Assembly (NCBI GenBank): GCA_022704925.1
Contig: JAKJFK010000070.1
Location: forward strand, 1 to 8,389
Direction: 5' to 3'
Length of the DNA: 8,389 nt
Source of the DNA: a candidate division TA06 bacterium
GTDB taxonomy: Bacteria; Ratteibacteria; UBA8468; MWAK01
Made by a program: the position numbers and the translations under genes. Positions 1 through 6,917 of the stretch are shown here, piece by piece. Within the stretch, counting starts at the first letter, position 1. Every line of letters begins with the position of its first letter. The notes under the pieces are model-generated. The model was not told where the DNA came from and did not search any database. It was given only the letters and a program-made list of their open reading frames with translations.

Positions 1-589
1 CGCCGCCGCCGACCTGGTGCTGGAGACCCGGGCGGTCAATGAAGCCGACCGGTTTGACGTGATCCCCACCGCCAGCACTACCGCCTTGCTGGTGCTGGGC
101 GACGCCCTGGCGGTCTGCACCCTCGAGCGAAAAGGATTCCAGCGCCGGGATTACGCTTTCCTGCATCCGGCCGGCGCACTCGGCCAGCAGCTGACCCGTC
201 TGGTCGACGACCTGATGCGGCCGGCTTCGAAGATGCCCCGGGTTTCGGAAGGGGTCCCGCTGTCGGCGGCGTTGAAGACCATGAGCCAGGGCGACCTGGG
301 GCTGGTGGTGGTTACCGACGCCGACGGTCTCCTGGCCGGTATCCTCACCGACGGCGACCTGCGTCGCCACCTGATTGAAAAGGATTCGATCAAGGACTTC
401 CGGGTGGAGGACCTGATGACCCGGAAGCCCAAGACCATCAAGGCCGGCAGTCTCGCGGTGAATGCGGTTCGAATCATGGAGAAGCACGAGATAACGGCCC
501 TCATCGTCGTGGACCGCGGGAACCGGCCGGTGGGCGTCATTCACCTGCACGGCATCCTGGGAGGAAAGCGCCTTTATGGAAAAGGTTAA
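1..589 (+). CDS. kdsD: Arabinose-5-phosphate isomerase, KdsD/KpsF/GutQ family (5'-truncated)
   Basis: The enzyme converts ribulose 5-phosphate to arabinose 5-phosphate, the first committed step toward Kdo for LPS, in the cytoplasm. The window begins inside the gene: the reading frame opens at base 2 and about 195 C-terminal residues remain of a family that is usually about 320-330 aa. The visible part starts in the C-terminal end of the SIS sugar-isomerase domain, with the family signatures IPTASTTALLVLGDALAV and FLHPAGALGQQL; the His of the second is the conserved active-region His, although the usual motif is HPGGALG. Two CBS domains follow, the first around DDLMRP to ILTDGDLRRHL and the second from VEDLMTRKPKTI to VGVIHLHGIL. 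The GTG at 17 lies inside the SIS domain and is not a real start. The stop overlaps the next gene by 14 bases. kdsC, often adjacent, is not downstream here. The family call is secure; KdsD versus a GutQ-like paralogue cannot be settled from the fragment, but the LPS-transport neighbour favours KdsD. Confidence 0.93.
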   Translation, partial: AAADLVLETRAVNEADRFDVIPTASTTALLVLGDALAVCTLERKGFQRRDYAFLHPAGALGQQLTRLVDDLMRPASKMPRVSEGVPLSAALKTMSQGDLGLVVVTDADGLLAGILTDGDLRRHLIEKDSIKDFRVEDLMTRKPKTIKAGSLAVNAVRIMEKHEITALIVVDRGNRPVGVIHLHGILGGKRLYGKG

Positions 590-1190
590 CGGGCGACGCC
601 GGGGCTTCCGGACCGCGGCCGCGGTTGTCCTGGTGGCGGGAGTCATGCTTTTCCTGGGCCGGGCCGGCTGGCGCCTGCGGAACCAGGCGCCGGATCTTTC
701 CGTCGGCGAAGCGCCCTCCCGGGAGGAAGTGACCGCCTTCAATTACGAGCGTTCCGAACCGGGCCTGAGCCTGCTGGTTACCGGCGAGGCCGCCAACGTC
801 GATTCGGGTTCCGCCACCGAAATCCGGTCACCCTCGGTCCGGCTGGAGACCGGCGGCAAGATCATCAAGATCCAGACCGCCGCCGGCGGCACCGCCGAAT
901 TGAACCTGGATCCGGCTACGGGTAGAGCCGACCGCATCCAGTTGCGCAAGGGCGTCCGCATCAGCCGGCAGGACAGCAAGACCGAACAGGTGGAGTTCGT
1001 GGCCCAGGGCGAGGAGGCAACCTACGATTCCGGCCGCCAGGAGATACTGCTCACCGGCAACCCGGTTATCTCCCAGGGCAACAACGAATTCCGGGGGGAG
1101 CGGATCCGCTACCTGCTTCGCGAGAACCGCATCCTGATCGAAAACAACGCTTCCGGGATCATCCATTATGAGGAAAAGGGCAAGCCTTAA
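576..1190 (+). CDS. lptC: LptC-like LPS-export periplasmic protein (single-pass, OstA/LptC fold)
   Basis: This is probably the membrane-anchored periplasmic component that passes LPS from the LptBFG transporter to the LptA bridge. The 204 aa length is close to that of E. coli LptC (about 190). A basic N-terminus (RRRGFR) precedes one hydrophobic segment at about residues 13-29 (AAAVVLVAGVMLFLGRAGW), which would place the rest in the periplasm. The remainder is low-complexity beta-type sequence. Its last third has the repeating pattern of the LptA/LptC beta-jellyroll: a YDSGRQEILLTGNPVISQG strand pair, then F-x-G-x-x-I-x-Y and a closing strand. The start at 576 is supported by GGGAGGAAAG eight bases upstream and overlaps the kdsD stop by 14 bases. 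Position straight after kdsD supports the call, since lptC follows kdsD-kdsC in proteobacteria. The sequence is too divergent for me to exclude an LptA-like protein retaining an uncleaved anchor. Confidence 0.75.
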   Translation: MEKVNGRRRGFRTAAAVVLVAGVMLFLGRAGWRLRNQAPDLSVGEAPSREEVTAFNYERSEPGLSLLVTGEAANVDSGSATEIRSPSVRLETGGKIIKIQTAAGGTAELNLDPATGRADRIQLRKGVRISRQDSKTEQVEFVAQGEEATYDSGRQEILLTGNPVISQGNNEFRGERIRYLLRENRILIENNASGIIHYEEKGKP

Positions 1191-2058
1191 GGTTCTGCTG
1201 CTGCTGCTCTTCCTGGCGGCCGGCCAGGCCGGCCAGGTCCGGGCCCAGGAGCCGCAGGTGCGTCTTATGCGCGGCGGACGGGTGATGACCCTGGGGCTTG
1301 AAGATTACCTGATTGGCGTGCTGGCCGGCGAGGTCTCTCCGAACTGGCCGCTGGAGGCGCTTAAGACGATGGCCGTCTGCGCCCGCACCTATACGATCAA
1401 CAAGATGATGGTCAACTCCGGCGGCAATTACCATCTCACCGACACGATGATGGACCAGGTTTACAAGGGCAACGGCCGCCTCTGGTCTTCGATCCGCCAG
1501 GCGGTGGATGAAACGCGCAACGAGGTGCTCACTTACGAATCGGCCCCGGCCCAGGTGTTTTACTGTGCCAGTTCCGGCGGCTGCACCGCCTCCAGTCTGG
1601 TTGTCTGGGGGCGTTATTACCCTTACCTGCAGGCGGTCGCGGATATATACAGCACCAGCGATCCATACGCCAACTGGACGCTGAAGGTATCGGAACGGGA
1701 TTTTCTGAGGGCGCTCGGTTACACCGGCCACCTGGGGAGCATCGAGGTGGCGGAGCGGGACGAAAGCGGCCGGGTCGGCCGGCTGCGGATCGAGGTCTCC
1801 GGCCGAAGCTTTCAGGTCGCCGGACGCGACATCCAGCGGCTGAGGGAGCGGCTGGGCTGGGAACGTCTGCGCAGCACGCTCTTCGACGTGAAGCTTGAAG
1901 CCGGCCAGGTCGTCTTCACCGGACGGGGCTGGGGACATGGGGTCGGCCTCTCTCAGTGGGGCTCCAAGCGCATGGCCGAATCGGGTTTTACCTATCAGCA
2001 GATACTGCAGTTCTATTTCCCGGGAACCACGCTGGGCATCATCCAGTCGGAAGAGTAG
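1168..2058 (+). CDS. Exported SpoIID/LytB-domain protein, probable peptidoglycan lytic transglycosylase
   Basis: SpoIID-family enzymes cleave peptidoglycan glycan strands, preferring strands stripped of stem peptides. This 296 aa protein has a signal peptide (basic MRKRASLK, a Leu-rich core, likely cleavage after VRA near residue 26) and then essentially one SpoIID domain. Family landmarks are LEDYLIGVLAGEV at 44-56, where E55 matches the catalytic glutamate; AVCARTY at 69-75; the DQVYKG segment; SSGGCT near 135-140; and a C-terminal GRGWGHGVGLSQWG from 252 followed by QILQFYFPGT. C133 and C139 flank the SGG motif. Many organisms with this domain do not sporulate, so no sporulation role is implied; an envelope role fits the LPS neighbours. 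The start overlaps the lptC-like gene by 23 bases, has no clear Shine-Dalgarno sequence and may depend on translational coupling. It is supported because the signal peptide begins there. Confidence 0.9.
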   Translation: MRKRASLKVLLLLLFLAAGQAGQVRAQEPQVRLMRGGRVMTLGLEDYLIGVLAGEVSPNWPLEALKTMAVCARTYTINKMMVNSGGNYHLTDTMMDQVYKGNGRLWSSIRQAVDETRNEVLTYESAPAQVFYCASSGGCTASSLVVWGRYYPYLQAVADIYSTSDPYANWTLKVSERDFLRALGYTGHLGSIEVAERDESGRVGRLRIEVSGRSFQVAGRDIQRLRERLGWERLRSTLFDVKLEAGQVVFTGRGWGHGVGLSQWGSKRMAESGFTYQQILQFYFPGTTLGIIQSEE

Positions 2059-2118
2059 TTTCCATTTTTTTTACGGCGCGGTCCGGATGCGGCCGGGAAC
2101 GCCGAAGGGAGGAGTGGA
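2059..2118 (+). other. 60-base gap between the SpoIID gene and hpf, with a T8 run
   Basis: This is the only gap over 25 bases between the window start and coaE. Eight T lie at 2065-2072. Just before them, GGAA at 2049-2052 could pair with TTCC at 2060-2063 around a 7-base loop that contains the SpoIID stop codon. Four base pairs is too weak to call an intrinsic terminator. The rest is GC-rich and ends in the hpf ribosome binding site. I found no convincing sigma-70 or sigma-54 promoter. Confidence 0.5.
2104..2113 (+). promoter_or_regulatory. Ribosome binding site deciding the GTG start of hpf
   Basis: The purine-rich GAAGGGAGGA ends five bases before the GTG at 2119. No ATG in the hpf frame would keep the conserved N-terminal strand. 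A second GTG at 2114 lies in another frame. This site therefore fixes the start. Confidence 0.75.
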
Positions 2119-2430
2119 GTGGAGCTTAAAATCACGATACGCAACCAGGTTGATTTTTCAATTTTTCTCGAGGAATACCTGCGCGAAAAGGTTGAAAAAC
2201 TGGAGCGTTTCAACAACCAGGACGTTTTCAAGGTCGAGGCGATCATTTCCGAGGACCGGTTCGAGAAGGTCTGCGAACTATTAACCCGGGTGAAGGGGAA
2301 AGACCTGATCGCCCGGGCCCAGGCCCCGGATTTCCCGGTGGCCATCGACCAGGTTGTTCAGCGGCTGAAGATACAGCTGGAAAAGTACTTCGGTAAGAAG
2401 ATAGACCATAAAAGGAGGAGCAAGGAATGA
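2119..2430 (+). CDS. hpf: Ribosome hibernation-promoting factor, short form (HPF/YfiA family)
   Basis: HPF binds the 30S decoding region in starved or stationary cells, blocks tRNA and mRNA binding and, in the short form, promotes 100S ribosome dimers together with RMF where RMF exists. At 103 aa this has only the ribosome-binding domain and lacks the C-terminal dimerisation domain of the roughly 180 aa long form. The pattern fits the family: an MELKITIRN strand, a first helix with LEEYLREKVEKLERF, central strands through DLIARAQAPDFPVAIDQVV, a second helix RLKIQLEKYFGKK, and a basic tail. It starts with GTG. The stop overlaps the ptsN start as ATGA, so translation of the two is probably coupled. 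The hpf-ptsN pair is a known proteobacterial arrangement, usually downstream of rpoN, which is absent from this interval. Confidence 0.9.
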   Translation: MELKITIRNQVDFSIFLEEYLREKVEKLERFNNQDVFKVEAIISEDRFEKVCELLTRVKGKDLIARAQAPDFPVAIDQVVQRLKIQLEKYFGKKIDHKRRSKE

Positions 2431-2888
2431 TTGCCGAATATCTGGTGAAAGAGGCCATTATTCCCGACCTGCGCAGCGGCGATAAGGCGGGCGTGGTCCG
2501 GGAAATGGTGGAAGCGCTGTCCAAGGCGGGATCGGTTCGGGATGTGGATGGAACGACCGAATGGCTCCTGGAACGGGAGAAATTGGGCAGTACCGGCATC
2601 GGGCAGAACATCGCCGTTCCGCATGCCAAACGGGAGGATGTCAAGAAGCTTCTGGTGACGGTCGGCCTCTCGGCCCGAGGCATTGATTTCGACGCCCTGG
2701 ACGGGGATCCGGTCAACATCGTTTTTCTGGTGCTGGCTCCCAGCGACGCCACCGGCCTGCATCTCAAGGTGCTGGCCCGGATCGCGCGGCTGCTGAAGGA
2801 CAAGGTTTTCCGCAATTCCCTGCGCAGCTGCAAGTCGGCCCAGGATGTCTTCAGCACCATCAAGGAGGAAGACGAAAGGGCGGTATGA
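2427..2888 (+). CDS. ptsN: PTS EIIA domain protein, nitrogen-regulatory type (EIIA-Ntr)
   Basis: PtsN is the terminal phosphoacceptor of the nitrogen-type phosphotransferase relay. It regulates by protein-protein contact rather than by taking up sugar; known targets in proteobacteria include potassium transport and sensor kinases. The 153 aa protein is one EIIA-fructose/Ntr domain. The motif REKLGSTGIGQNIAVPHAK carries the phosphorylatable H66, and the second conserved segment GLHLKVLARIARLL follows at about residue 111. No EIIB or EIIC domain is fused. It overlaps hpf by 4 bases upstream and enzyme I by 4 bases downstream, and GGAGGAGCAAGG precedes the start. Adjacency to enzyme I suggests direct membership of one relay. 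A fructose-permease EIIA is the alternative, but hpf next door and the lack of permease genes favour the regulatory type. Confidence 0.92.
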   Translation: MIAEYLVKEAIIPDLRSGDKAGVVREMVEALSKAGSVRDVDGTTEWLLEREKLGSTGIGQNIAVPHAKREDVKKLLVTVGLSARGIDFDALDGDPVNIVFLVLAPSDATGLHLKVLARIARLLKDKVFRNSLRSCKSAQDVFSTIKEEDERAV

Positions 2889-4660
2889 CGAAATTCCAGG
2901 GTATCGGCGTTTCACCGGGCATCGCCATTGGTCCGGTCTACCGCCTGCCCGATCTGCACCAGAAGATTCCGGACCACCGGCTTCCGCCCGAGGAGGTCGA
3001 AGCCGAGCTTCAGAGGTTGGACCGGGCGCTGGAGGAGACCGAACGGGAACTGGAGAAGATCCGCGTCCAGGCGGCCAAGAACCTCGGCTCGGCCGCGGCC
3101 GAGATCTTCAATGTCCACCTGCTCCTGCTCAAGGACCGCGGCCTTAAGGCCCGGCTGGTGCGCCAGGTCAAGGAGGGCTGGAACGCCGCCTATGCGGTTA
3201 CCCAGGTGCTGCACGACTATCTCGACTCCTTCCAGAGAATCGACAACAGCTTTCTCAAGGACCGCCGGGGCGACCTGGAAGACGTGGGAAAACGCCTGGT
3301 GCGCAACCTGCTCGGCCTTAAAATCCAGTTGAGTGATATCCGCGAAAAGGTGATTCTGGTCGGGTACAACCTCTCTCCCTCGGAAACCGCCTCGCTCAGC
3401 AAGAAGGACGTGGTCGCCTTCGTCACCGAGGTCGGCGGTCCGACCTCGCATACCGCCATCATGGCCCGTTCCCTCGAAATACCCGCGGTAGTCGGGCTGA
3501 AGGGGATTGACCAGCTTTTCCGGTCGGGGGCCATGATGATCGTCGATGGCCAGGCCGGGGTGGTCATTCTCGATCCGGACGAGCGGCTGGTGCGGGAGTA
3601 TACCCGGATGCGTTCCAATCTGCGCGAGGCCTCCCAGGCCCTGGAGTCGCTGCGCGGCAAAACGGCCACCACCCGGGATGGCCACCGGGTCTGCCTGGGG
3701 GCCAACATCGAGATGCCGACCGAGGACGTCTCGGTGCTCTCGCACGGCGCCGATGAAATAGGCCTTTTTCGAACCGAGTTCCTCTACCTTAACCGGGATG
3801 ACCTGCCCGACGAGGAGGAGCAGTTCCGGGCCTACCGGCGGGTGGTCGAGAAGCTGCGGCCGATGTCGGTGACCATCCGGACCCTGGACCTGGGCGGGGA
3901 CAAGTTTTCCTCGGCGCTGGGCATGCCGGAAGAGGTCAACCCGTTTCTGGGCTGGCGGGCCATCCGTTTCTGCCTGGCCCGGCCGGACATCTTCCGGGTT
4001 CAGCTGCGGGCCATCCTGCGCGCCAGCGCCCACGGCAAGGTGCGGATGATGTATCCGCTGATCAGCGATCTGGAAGAGGTCAAGGCGGCCCGGGCCATTC
4101 TGGAGGAGGTCAAGGAAGGATTACGCCGGGAGGGGCGGCCTTTTGATGAAAAGATGCCGGTGGGAGCGATGATCGAGGTTCCTTCGGCCGCCCTGGCCGC
4201 CGGGGCCATCGCCCGCCGGGTTGATTTTTTCAGCCTGGGCACTAACGACCTGATTCAGTATTCGCTGGCCGTCGACCGGGTGAACGAGCGGACGGCCCAC
4301 CTCTACAACCCTTTTCATCCGTCGGTCCTGATGCTGATTGACCACGTGGTCAAGGCGGCCCGGGCCGCCGGTATCGGGGTCGGGCTCTGCGGCGAGATGG
4401 CCGCCGACCCGGCCACGGCCTTCCTGCTGATTGGCCTGGGGCTCGACCACCTTTCAATGGCCCCGCTGGCCATTCCGCAGGTAAAGCAGGTGATACGGCT
4501 GACAAATTACCGGGAAGCTCGCCGGTTCGCCCGGCGGATTCTGGCGATGGAGAGCGCCGAGCAGATTGCCGGGGAGGTCAGGGATAACCACGAACGCCTT
4601 CTCGCCCGGGAGTCGAAGGGACGCCCAAAGAAAAAGACGAGGTCCGATGATCAGACTTGA
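2885..4660 (+). CDS. ptsI: PTS enzyme I (phosphoenolpyruvate-protein phosphotransferase), no GAF domain
   Basis: Enzyme I takes phosphate from phosphoenolpyruvate onto a histidine and passes it to HPr or NPr in the cytoplasm. The 591 aa protein has the normal order: an N-terminal HPr-binding helical region opening with GIGVSPGIAIGPV (about 1-145), the phosphohistidine domain with GGPTSHTAIMARS, and a C-terminal PEP-binding TIM barrel. The active His is residue 189 and the barrel cysteine (GLCGEMAADP) is residue 502, the same numbers I recall for E. coli enzyme I. Other PEP-site landmarks are GLFRTEFLYL, TLDLGGDK, GWRAIRF and SLGTNDLIQY. The N-terminal GAF domain of proteobacterial PtsP is absent, so by architecture it is PtsI-like even though it sits beside ptsN. 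A Lys/Arg-rich tail (RPKKKTR) extends past the usual end. It overlaps ptsN by 4 bases and the next gene by 14. No HPr gene is in the window. Confidence 0.94.
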   Translation: MTKFQGIGVSPGIAIGPVYRLPDLHQKIPDHRLPPEEVEAELQRLDRALEETERELEKIRVQAAKNLGSAAAEIFNVHLLLLKDRGLKARLVRQVKEGWNAAYAVTQVLHDYLDSFQRIDNSFLKDRRGDLEDVGKRLVRNLLGLKIQLSDIREKVILVGYNLSPSETASLSKKDVVAFVTEVGGPTSHTAIMARSLEIPAVVGLKGIDQLFRSGAMMIVDGQAGVVILDPDERLVREYTRMRSNLREASQALESLRGKTATTRDGHRVCLGANIEMPTEDVSVLSHGADEIGLFRTEFLYLNRDDLPDEEEQFRAYRRVVEKLRPMSVTIRTLDLGGDKFSSALGMPEEVNPFLGWRAIRFCLARPDIFRVQLRAILRASAHGKVRMMYPLISDLEEVKAARAILEEVKEGLRREGRPFDEKMPVGAMIEVPSAALAAGAIARRVDFFSLGTNDLIQYSLAVDRVNERTAHLYNPFHPSVLMLIDHVVKAARAAGIGVGLCGEMAADPATAFLLIGLGLDHLSMAPLAIPQVKQVIRLTNYREARRFARRILAMESAEQIAGEVRDNHERLLARESKGRPKKKTRSDDQT

Positions 4661-5744
4661 GGGAAATTTTTCAGTTAAGAGCGAGATCGCTTCGTCCGAT
4701 GGCCTGGCCGGGGCGGTCCGTAATTTTGACCGGGAGCGGATGATCGATCGCCTGGCCGGCTTTCCCGGCCAGGCCGGTGAAGCGCTGGGCTTTGCCGAAA
4801 GCCCGGCCCTGCGGCTGCCGGCCCGGCCGGGCAGCATCATCCTTTCCGGTCTCGGCGGTTCGGCGATCGCCGGGGACCTGCTGCGCGAGTCGTTCGCCGA
4901 CCGGCTGCCGGTTCCTTTCCTGATCAACCGCGATTACGCCCTGCCGGCTTGCGTGAATGGAAATACCCTGACCTTTCTGGTCAGTTACTCCGGCAACACC
5001 GAGGAGACCCTGGCCGCCTACCGCCAGGCCCGGGAACGGCGAGTGTCCATGCTGGCCCTCACCAGCGGCGGCCGGCTGGCTGAAATGGCCGTTGCCGACG
5101 GCGTGCCGCTCATCCGGATTCCGGCCGGCTACCCGCCCCGGACCGCGGCTGGCTACCTTTACTGGTCGCTGGCCGGACTGCTTCGACGGGTGGGACTGCT
5201 TCAACTTTCCGAGGCCGAGATAGCCGCGGTGGATGAAGGGGTGCGGACGGCCGCCCGCCAGTGCGGGCCGGAGACTCCCTTTTCGGAAAACCCGGCCCGG
5301 CGCCTGGCGGCCGTCCTGCGGGGAGCCCTGCCGGTGATCTATAGCGGCCAGTACCTGAGCGGGGTGGCCACGCGCTGGAAGACCCAGATCGAGGAAAACG
5401 GCAAGGCGCTGGCCTTTACCGGCCTGATGCCGGAGATGAATCACAACGAGGTGGTGGGCTGGTCCAACCCGGACCGGCTGATTCGGGAGCTGGCCGTGAT
5501 CTGCCTGCGCGAACCGACCGACCATCCCCAGGTCCAGCGGCGCTTCGAAATCATCCCCGACCTCCTGCAACCGCGCCGATTCCTGGTCGAAGTCCGGGCC
5601 GATTCGGACGACCGGCTGGCGCGCCTTTTTATGCTGCTGGTGTTGGGCGACTGGGTGAGTTACTATCTGGCCCTGGAATACGGAATCGATCCGACTCCGG
5701 TGGAGCGGATAACCGCGCTTAAACGGCAATTATCGAAGGAGTAG
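4647..5744 (+). CDS. Bifunctional phosphoglucose/phosphomannose isomerase (PGI/PMI, SIS family)
   Basis: The enzyme interconverts fructose 6-phosphate with glucose 6-phosphate and with mannose 6-phosphate, linking glycolysis to sugar-nucleotide supply. It belongs to the compact two-SIS-domain family first described in archaea, not the classical 550 aa PGI. Signatures are the first SIS domain [14 protein letters not shown] with [10 protein letters not shown], the [14 protein letters not shown] segment, and the C-terminal domain with [12 protein letters not shown] and [13 protein letters not shown]250 and H266 are 16 residues apart, as are the catalytic Glu203 and His219 I recall for the Pyrobaculum enzyme. 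I chose the ATG at 4647 (365 aa): CGAGG lies just upstream, and the longer frame from 4566 is a low-quality read-through of enzyme I sequence. An ATG at 4740 is possible but removes the N-terminal helix. It overlaps enzyme I by 14 bases and ends 2 bases before metK. Confidence 0.92.
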   Translation: MIRLEGNFSVKSEIASSDGLAGAVRNFDRERMIDRLAGFPGQAGEALGFAESPALRLPARPGSIILSGLGGSAIAGDLLRESFADRLPVPFLINRDYALPACVNGNTLTFLVSYSGNTEETLAAYRQARERRVSMLALTSGGRLAEMAVADGVPLIRIPAGYPPRTAAGYLYWSLAGLLRRVGLLQLSEAEIAAVDEGVRTAARQCGPETPFSENPARRLAAVLRGALPVIYSGQYLSGVATRWKTQIEENGKALAFTGLMPEMNHNEVVGWSNPDRLIRELAVICLREPTDHPQVQRRFEIIPDLLQPRRFLVEVRADSDDRLARLFMLLVLGDWVSYYLALEYGIDPTPVERITALKRQLSKE

Positions 5745-5746
5745 CC

Positions 5747-6892
5747 ATGGCCGAGAAAACGGATTTTCTTTTCACCTCGGAGTCGGTGACCGAGGGGCAC
5801 CCGGACAAGGTCTGCGACCAGATCTCCGACACCATCCTGGATTCGCTGCTGGCCGTCGACCCGGAGAGCCGGGTGGCCTGCGAGGCGCTGGTGACCCGGG
5901 GCTTGGGGCTGGTGGCCGGCGAAATCACCTCCCGGGCCCAGATCGACATTCCATCGCTGGTGCGCCAGGTCATCAGGGAGGTCGGGTACACCAAGTCGGA
6001 ATACGGTTTCCACTGCTGCGAAAGCGCGGTGCTCACCGCCGTTCAGAAACAGTCGGCCGACATCGCGCTCGGGGTGGACGCCGGCGGCGCGGGTGACCAG
6101 GGGCTGATGTTCGGATACGCCTGCGACGAGACGCGCGAGAAGATGCCCCTGCCGATAACCCTGGCCCACGCGCTGGCCCGCCGGCTGGCCGAGGTGCGGA
6201 AGAAGGGAATCGTGCCTTATCTCAGACCGGACGGCAAGAGCCAGGTAACGGTTCGCTACCGGGACGGCCGTCCCTGCGAAGTGATCTGCGTCGTCCTGGC
6301 GGCCCAGCACGACCCGGGCCTCAAACAGTCCCGGATCAAGGCCGATCTGACCGAGAAGGTTATTGACCGGGCGCTGCCCGCTTCGCTGCGCAGCCGGGAC
6401 ATGAAGATTTTCGTCAATCCCACCGGCAGTTTCGTGATCGGCGGCCCGCAGGGGGACACCGGCGTGACCGGCCGGAAGATCATTGTTGATACCTACGGCG
6501 GTTTTTCGAGCCATGGCGGCGGTTGTTTTTCCGGCAAGGATCCGACCAAGGTGGACCGGTCGGCCTCTTATATGGCCCGCTACCTGGCCAAGAACATCGT
6601 GGCCGCCCGGCTCTGCCGCCGCTGCGAAATTCAGCTGGCCTACGTCATCGGAAAACCCCAGCCGGTCTCCATTTACCTGAACACCTTCGGAACCGGCCGG
6701 GTTGACGAGGCCCGTATCCTGCGCTTGATCCGGGACGAGTTCGACCTGTCGCCCCGAGCGATCATCAAGACGCTGGACCTGCGCAAGCCGCGTTACCGTC
6801 CGACCGCCTGCTACGGACACTTCGGCCGTACCGAGGCTTCGTTCACCTGGGAGCGTACCGACCAGGCCGAGAAATTCCGGACGCTCGCCTGA
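5747..6892 (+). CDS. metK: S-adenosylmethionine synthetase
   Basis: MetK makes S-adenosylmethionine from methionine and ATP, releasing pyrophosphate and phosphate, as a cytoplasmic homotetramer. The 381 aa length matches the family (384 in E. coli). All three MetK domains are present: [20 protein letters not shown] with GHPDK at 17-21, [12 protein letters not shown] from 114, [18 protein letters not shown], and the phosphate-loop motif [17 protein letters not shown] from 257. The loop has Cys260 where Ala is usual. It also carries adjacent cysteines in FHCCES and CRRCE. GAAGGAG ends 8 bases before the ATG and overlaps the end of the isomerase gene, so the two genes are almost certainly co-transcribed and there is no room for a SAM riboswitch directly upstream. 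ahcY, a frequent neighbour, is not here. Confidence 0.98.
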   Translation: MAEKTDFLFTSESVTEGHPDKVCDQISDTILDSLLAVDPESRVACEALVTRGLGLVAGEITSRAQIDIPSLVRQVIREVGYTKSEYGFHCCESAVLTAVQKQSADIALGVDAGGAGDQGLMFGYACDETREKMPLPITLAHALARRLAEVRKKGIVPYLRPDGKSQVTVRYRDGRPCEVICVVLAAQHDPGLKQSRIKADLTEKVIDRALPASLRSRDMKIFVNPTGSFVIGGPQGDTGVTGRKIIVDTYGGFSSHGGGCFSGKDPTKVDRSASYMARYLAKNIVAARLCRRCEIQLAYVIGKPQPVSIYLNTFGTGRVDEARILRLIRDEFDLSPRAIIKTLDLRKPRYRPTACYGHFGRTEASFTWERTDQAEKFRTLA

Positions 6893-6917
6893 GCGGCGGC
6901 GGACGGGCCGGGAAACC

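Noticed and set aside
1210-1245. Repeated GGCCGGCCAGG-like units at the start of the SpoIID gene and again in the isomerase gene (about 4750-4785)
   Set aside because: They encode Ala/Gly-rich stretches in frame and look like codon-bias simple sequence rather than a mobile or regulatory repeat.
2073-2092. A possible sigma-54 promoter (GG...GC pattern) before hpf
   Set aside because: The GG and GC elements are spaced 14 bases apart rather than the required 12, and the flanking bases do not match.
2912-4033. A 373-codon minus-strand frame opposite enzyme I
   Set aside because: It is a mirror of the enzyme I codons with no recognisable domain and no plausible ribosome site or neighbours.
4566-4646. 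An upstream extension of the isomerase reading frame
   Set aside because: These 27 codons lie wholly within the enzyme I gene, encode Arg/Gly-rich sequence unlike the family N-terminus, and a better start with a ribosome site exists at 4647.
4671-5729. A 352-codon minus-strand frame opposite the PGI/PMI isomerase
   Set aside because: It is explained by codon bias of the confirmed + strand gene, and the product is Gln/Gly/Pro-rich without motifs.
5742-5750. A SAM riboswitch ahead of metK
   Set aside because: Only two bases separate metK from the upstream gene, leaving no leader.
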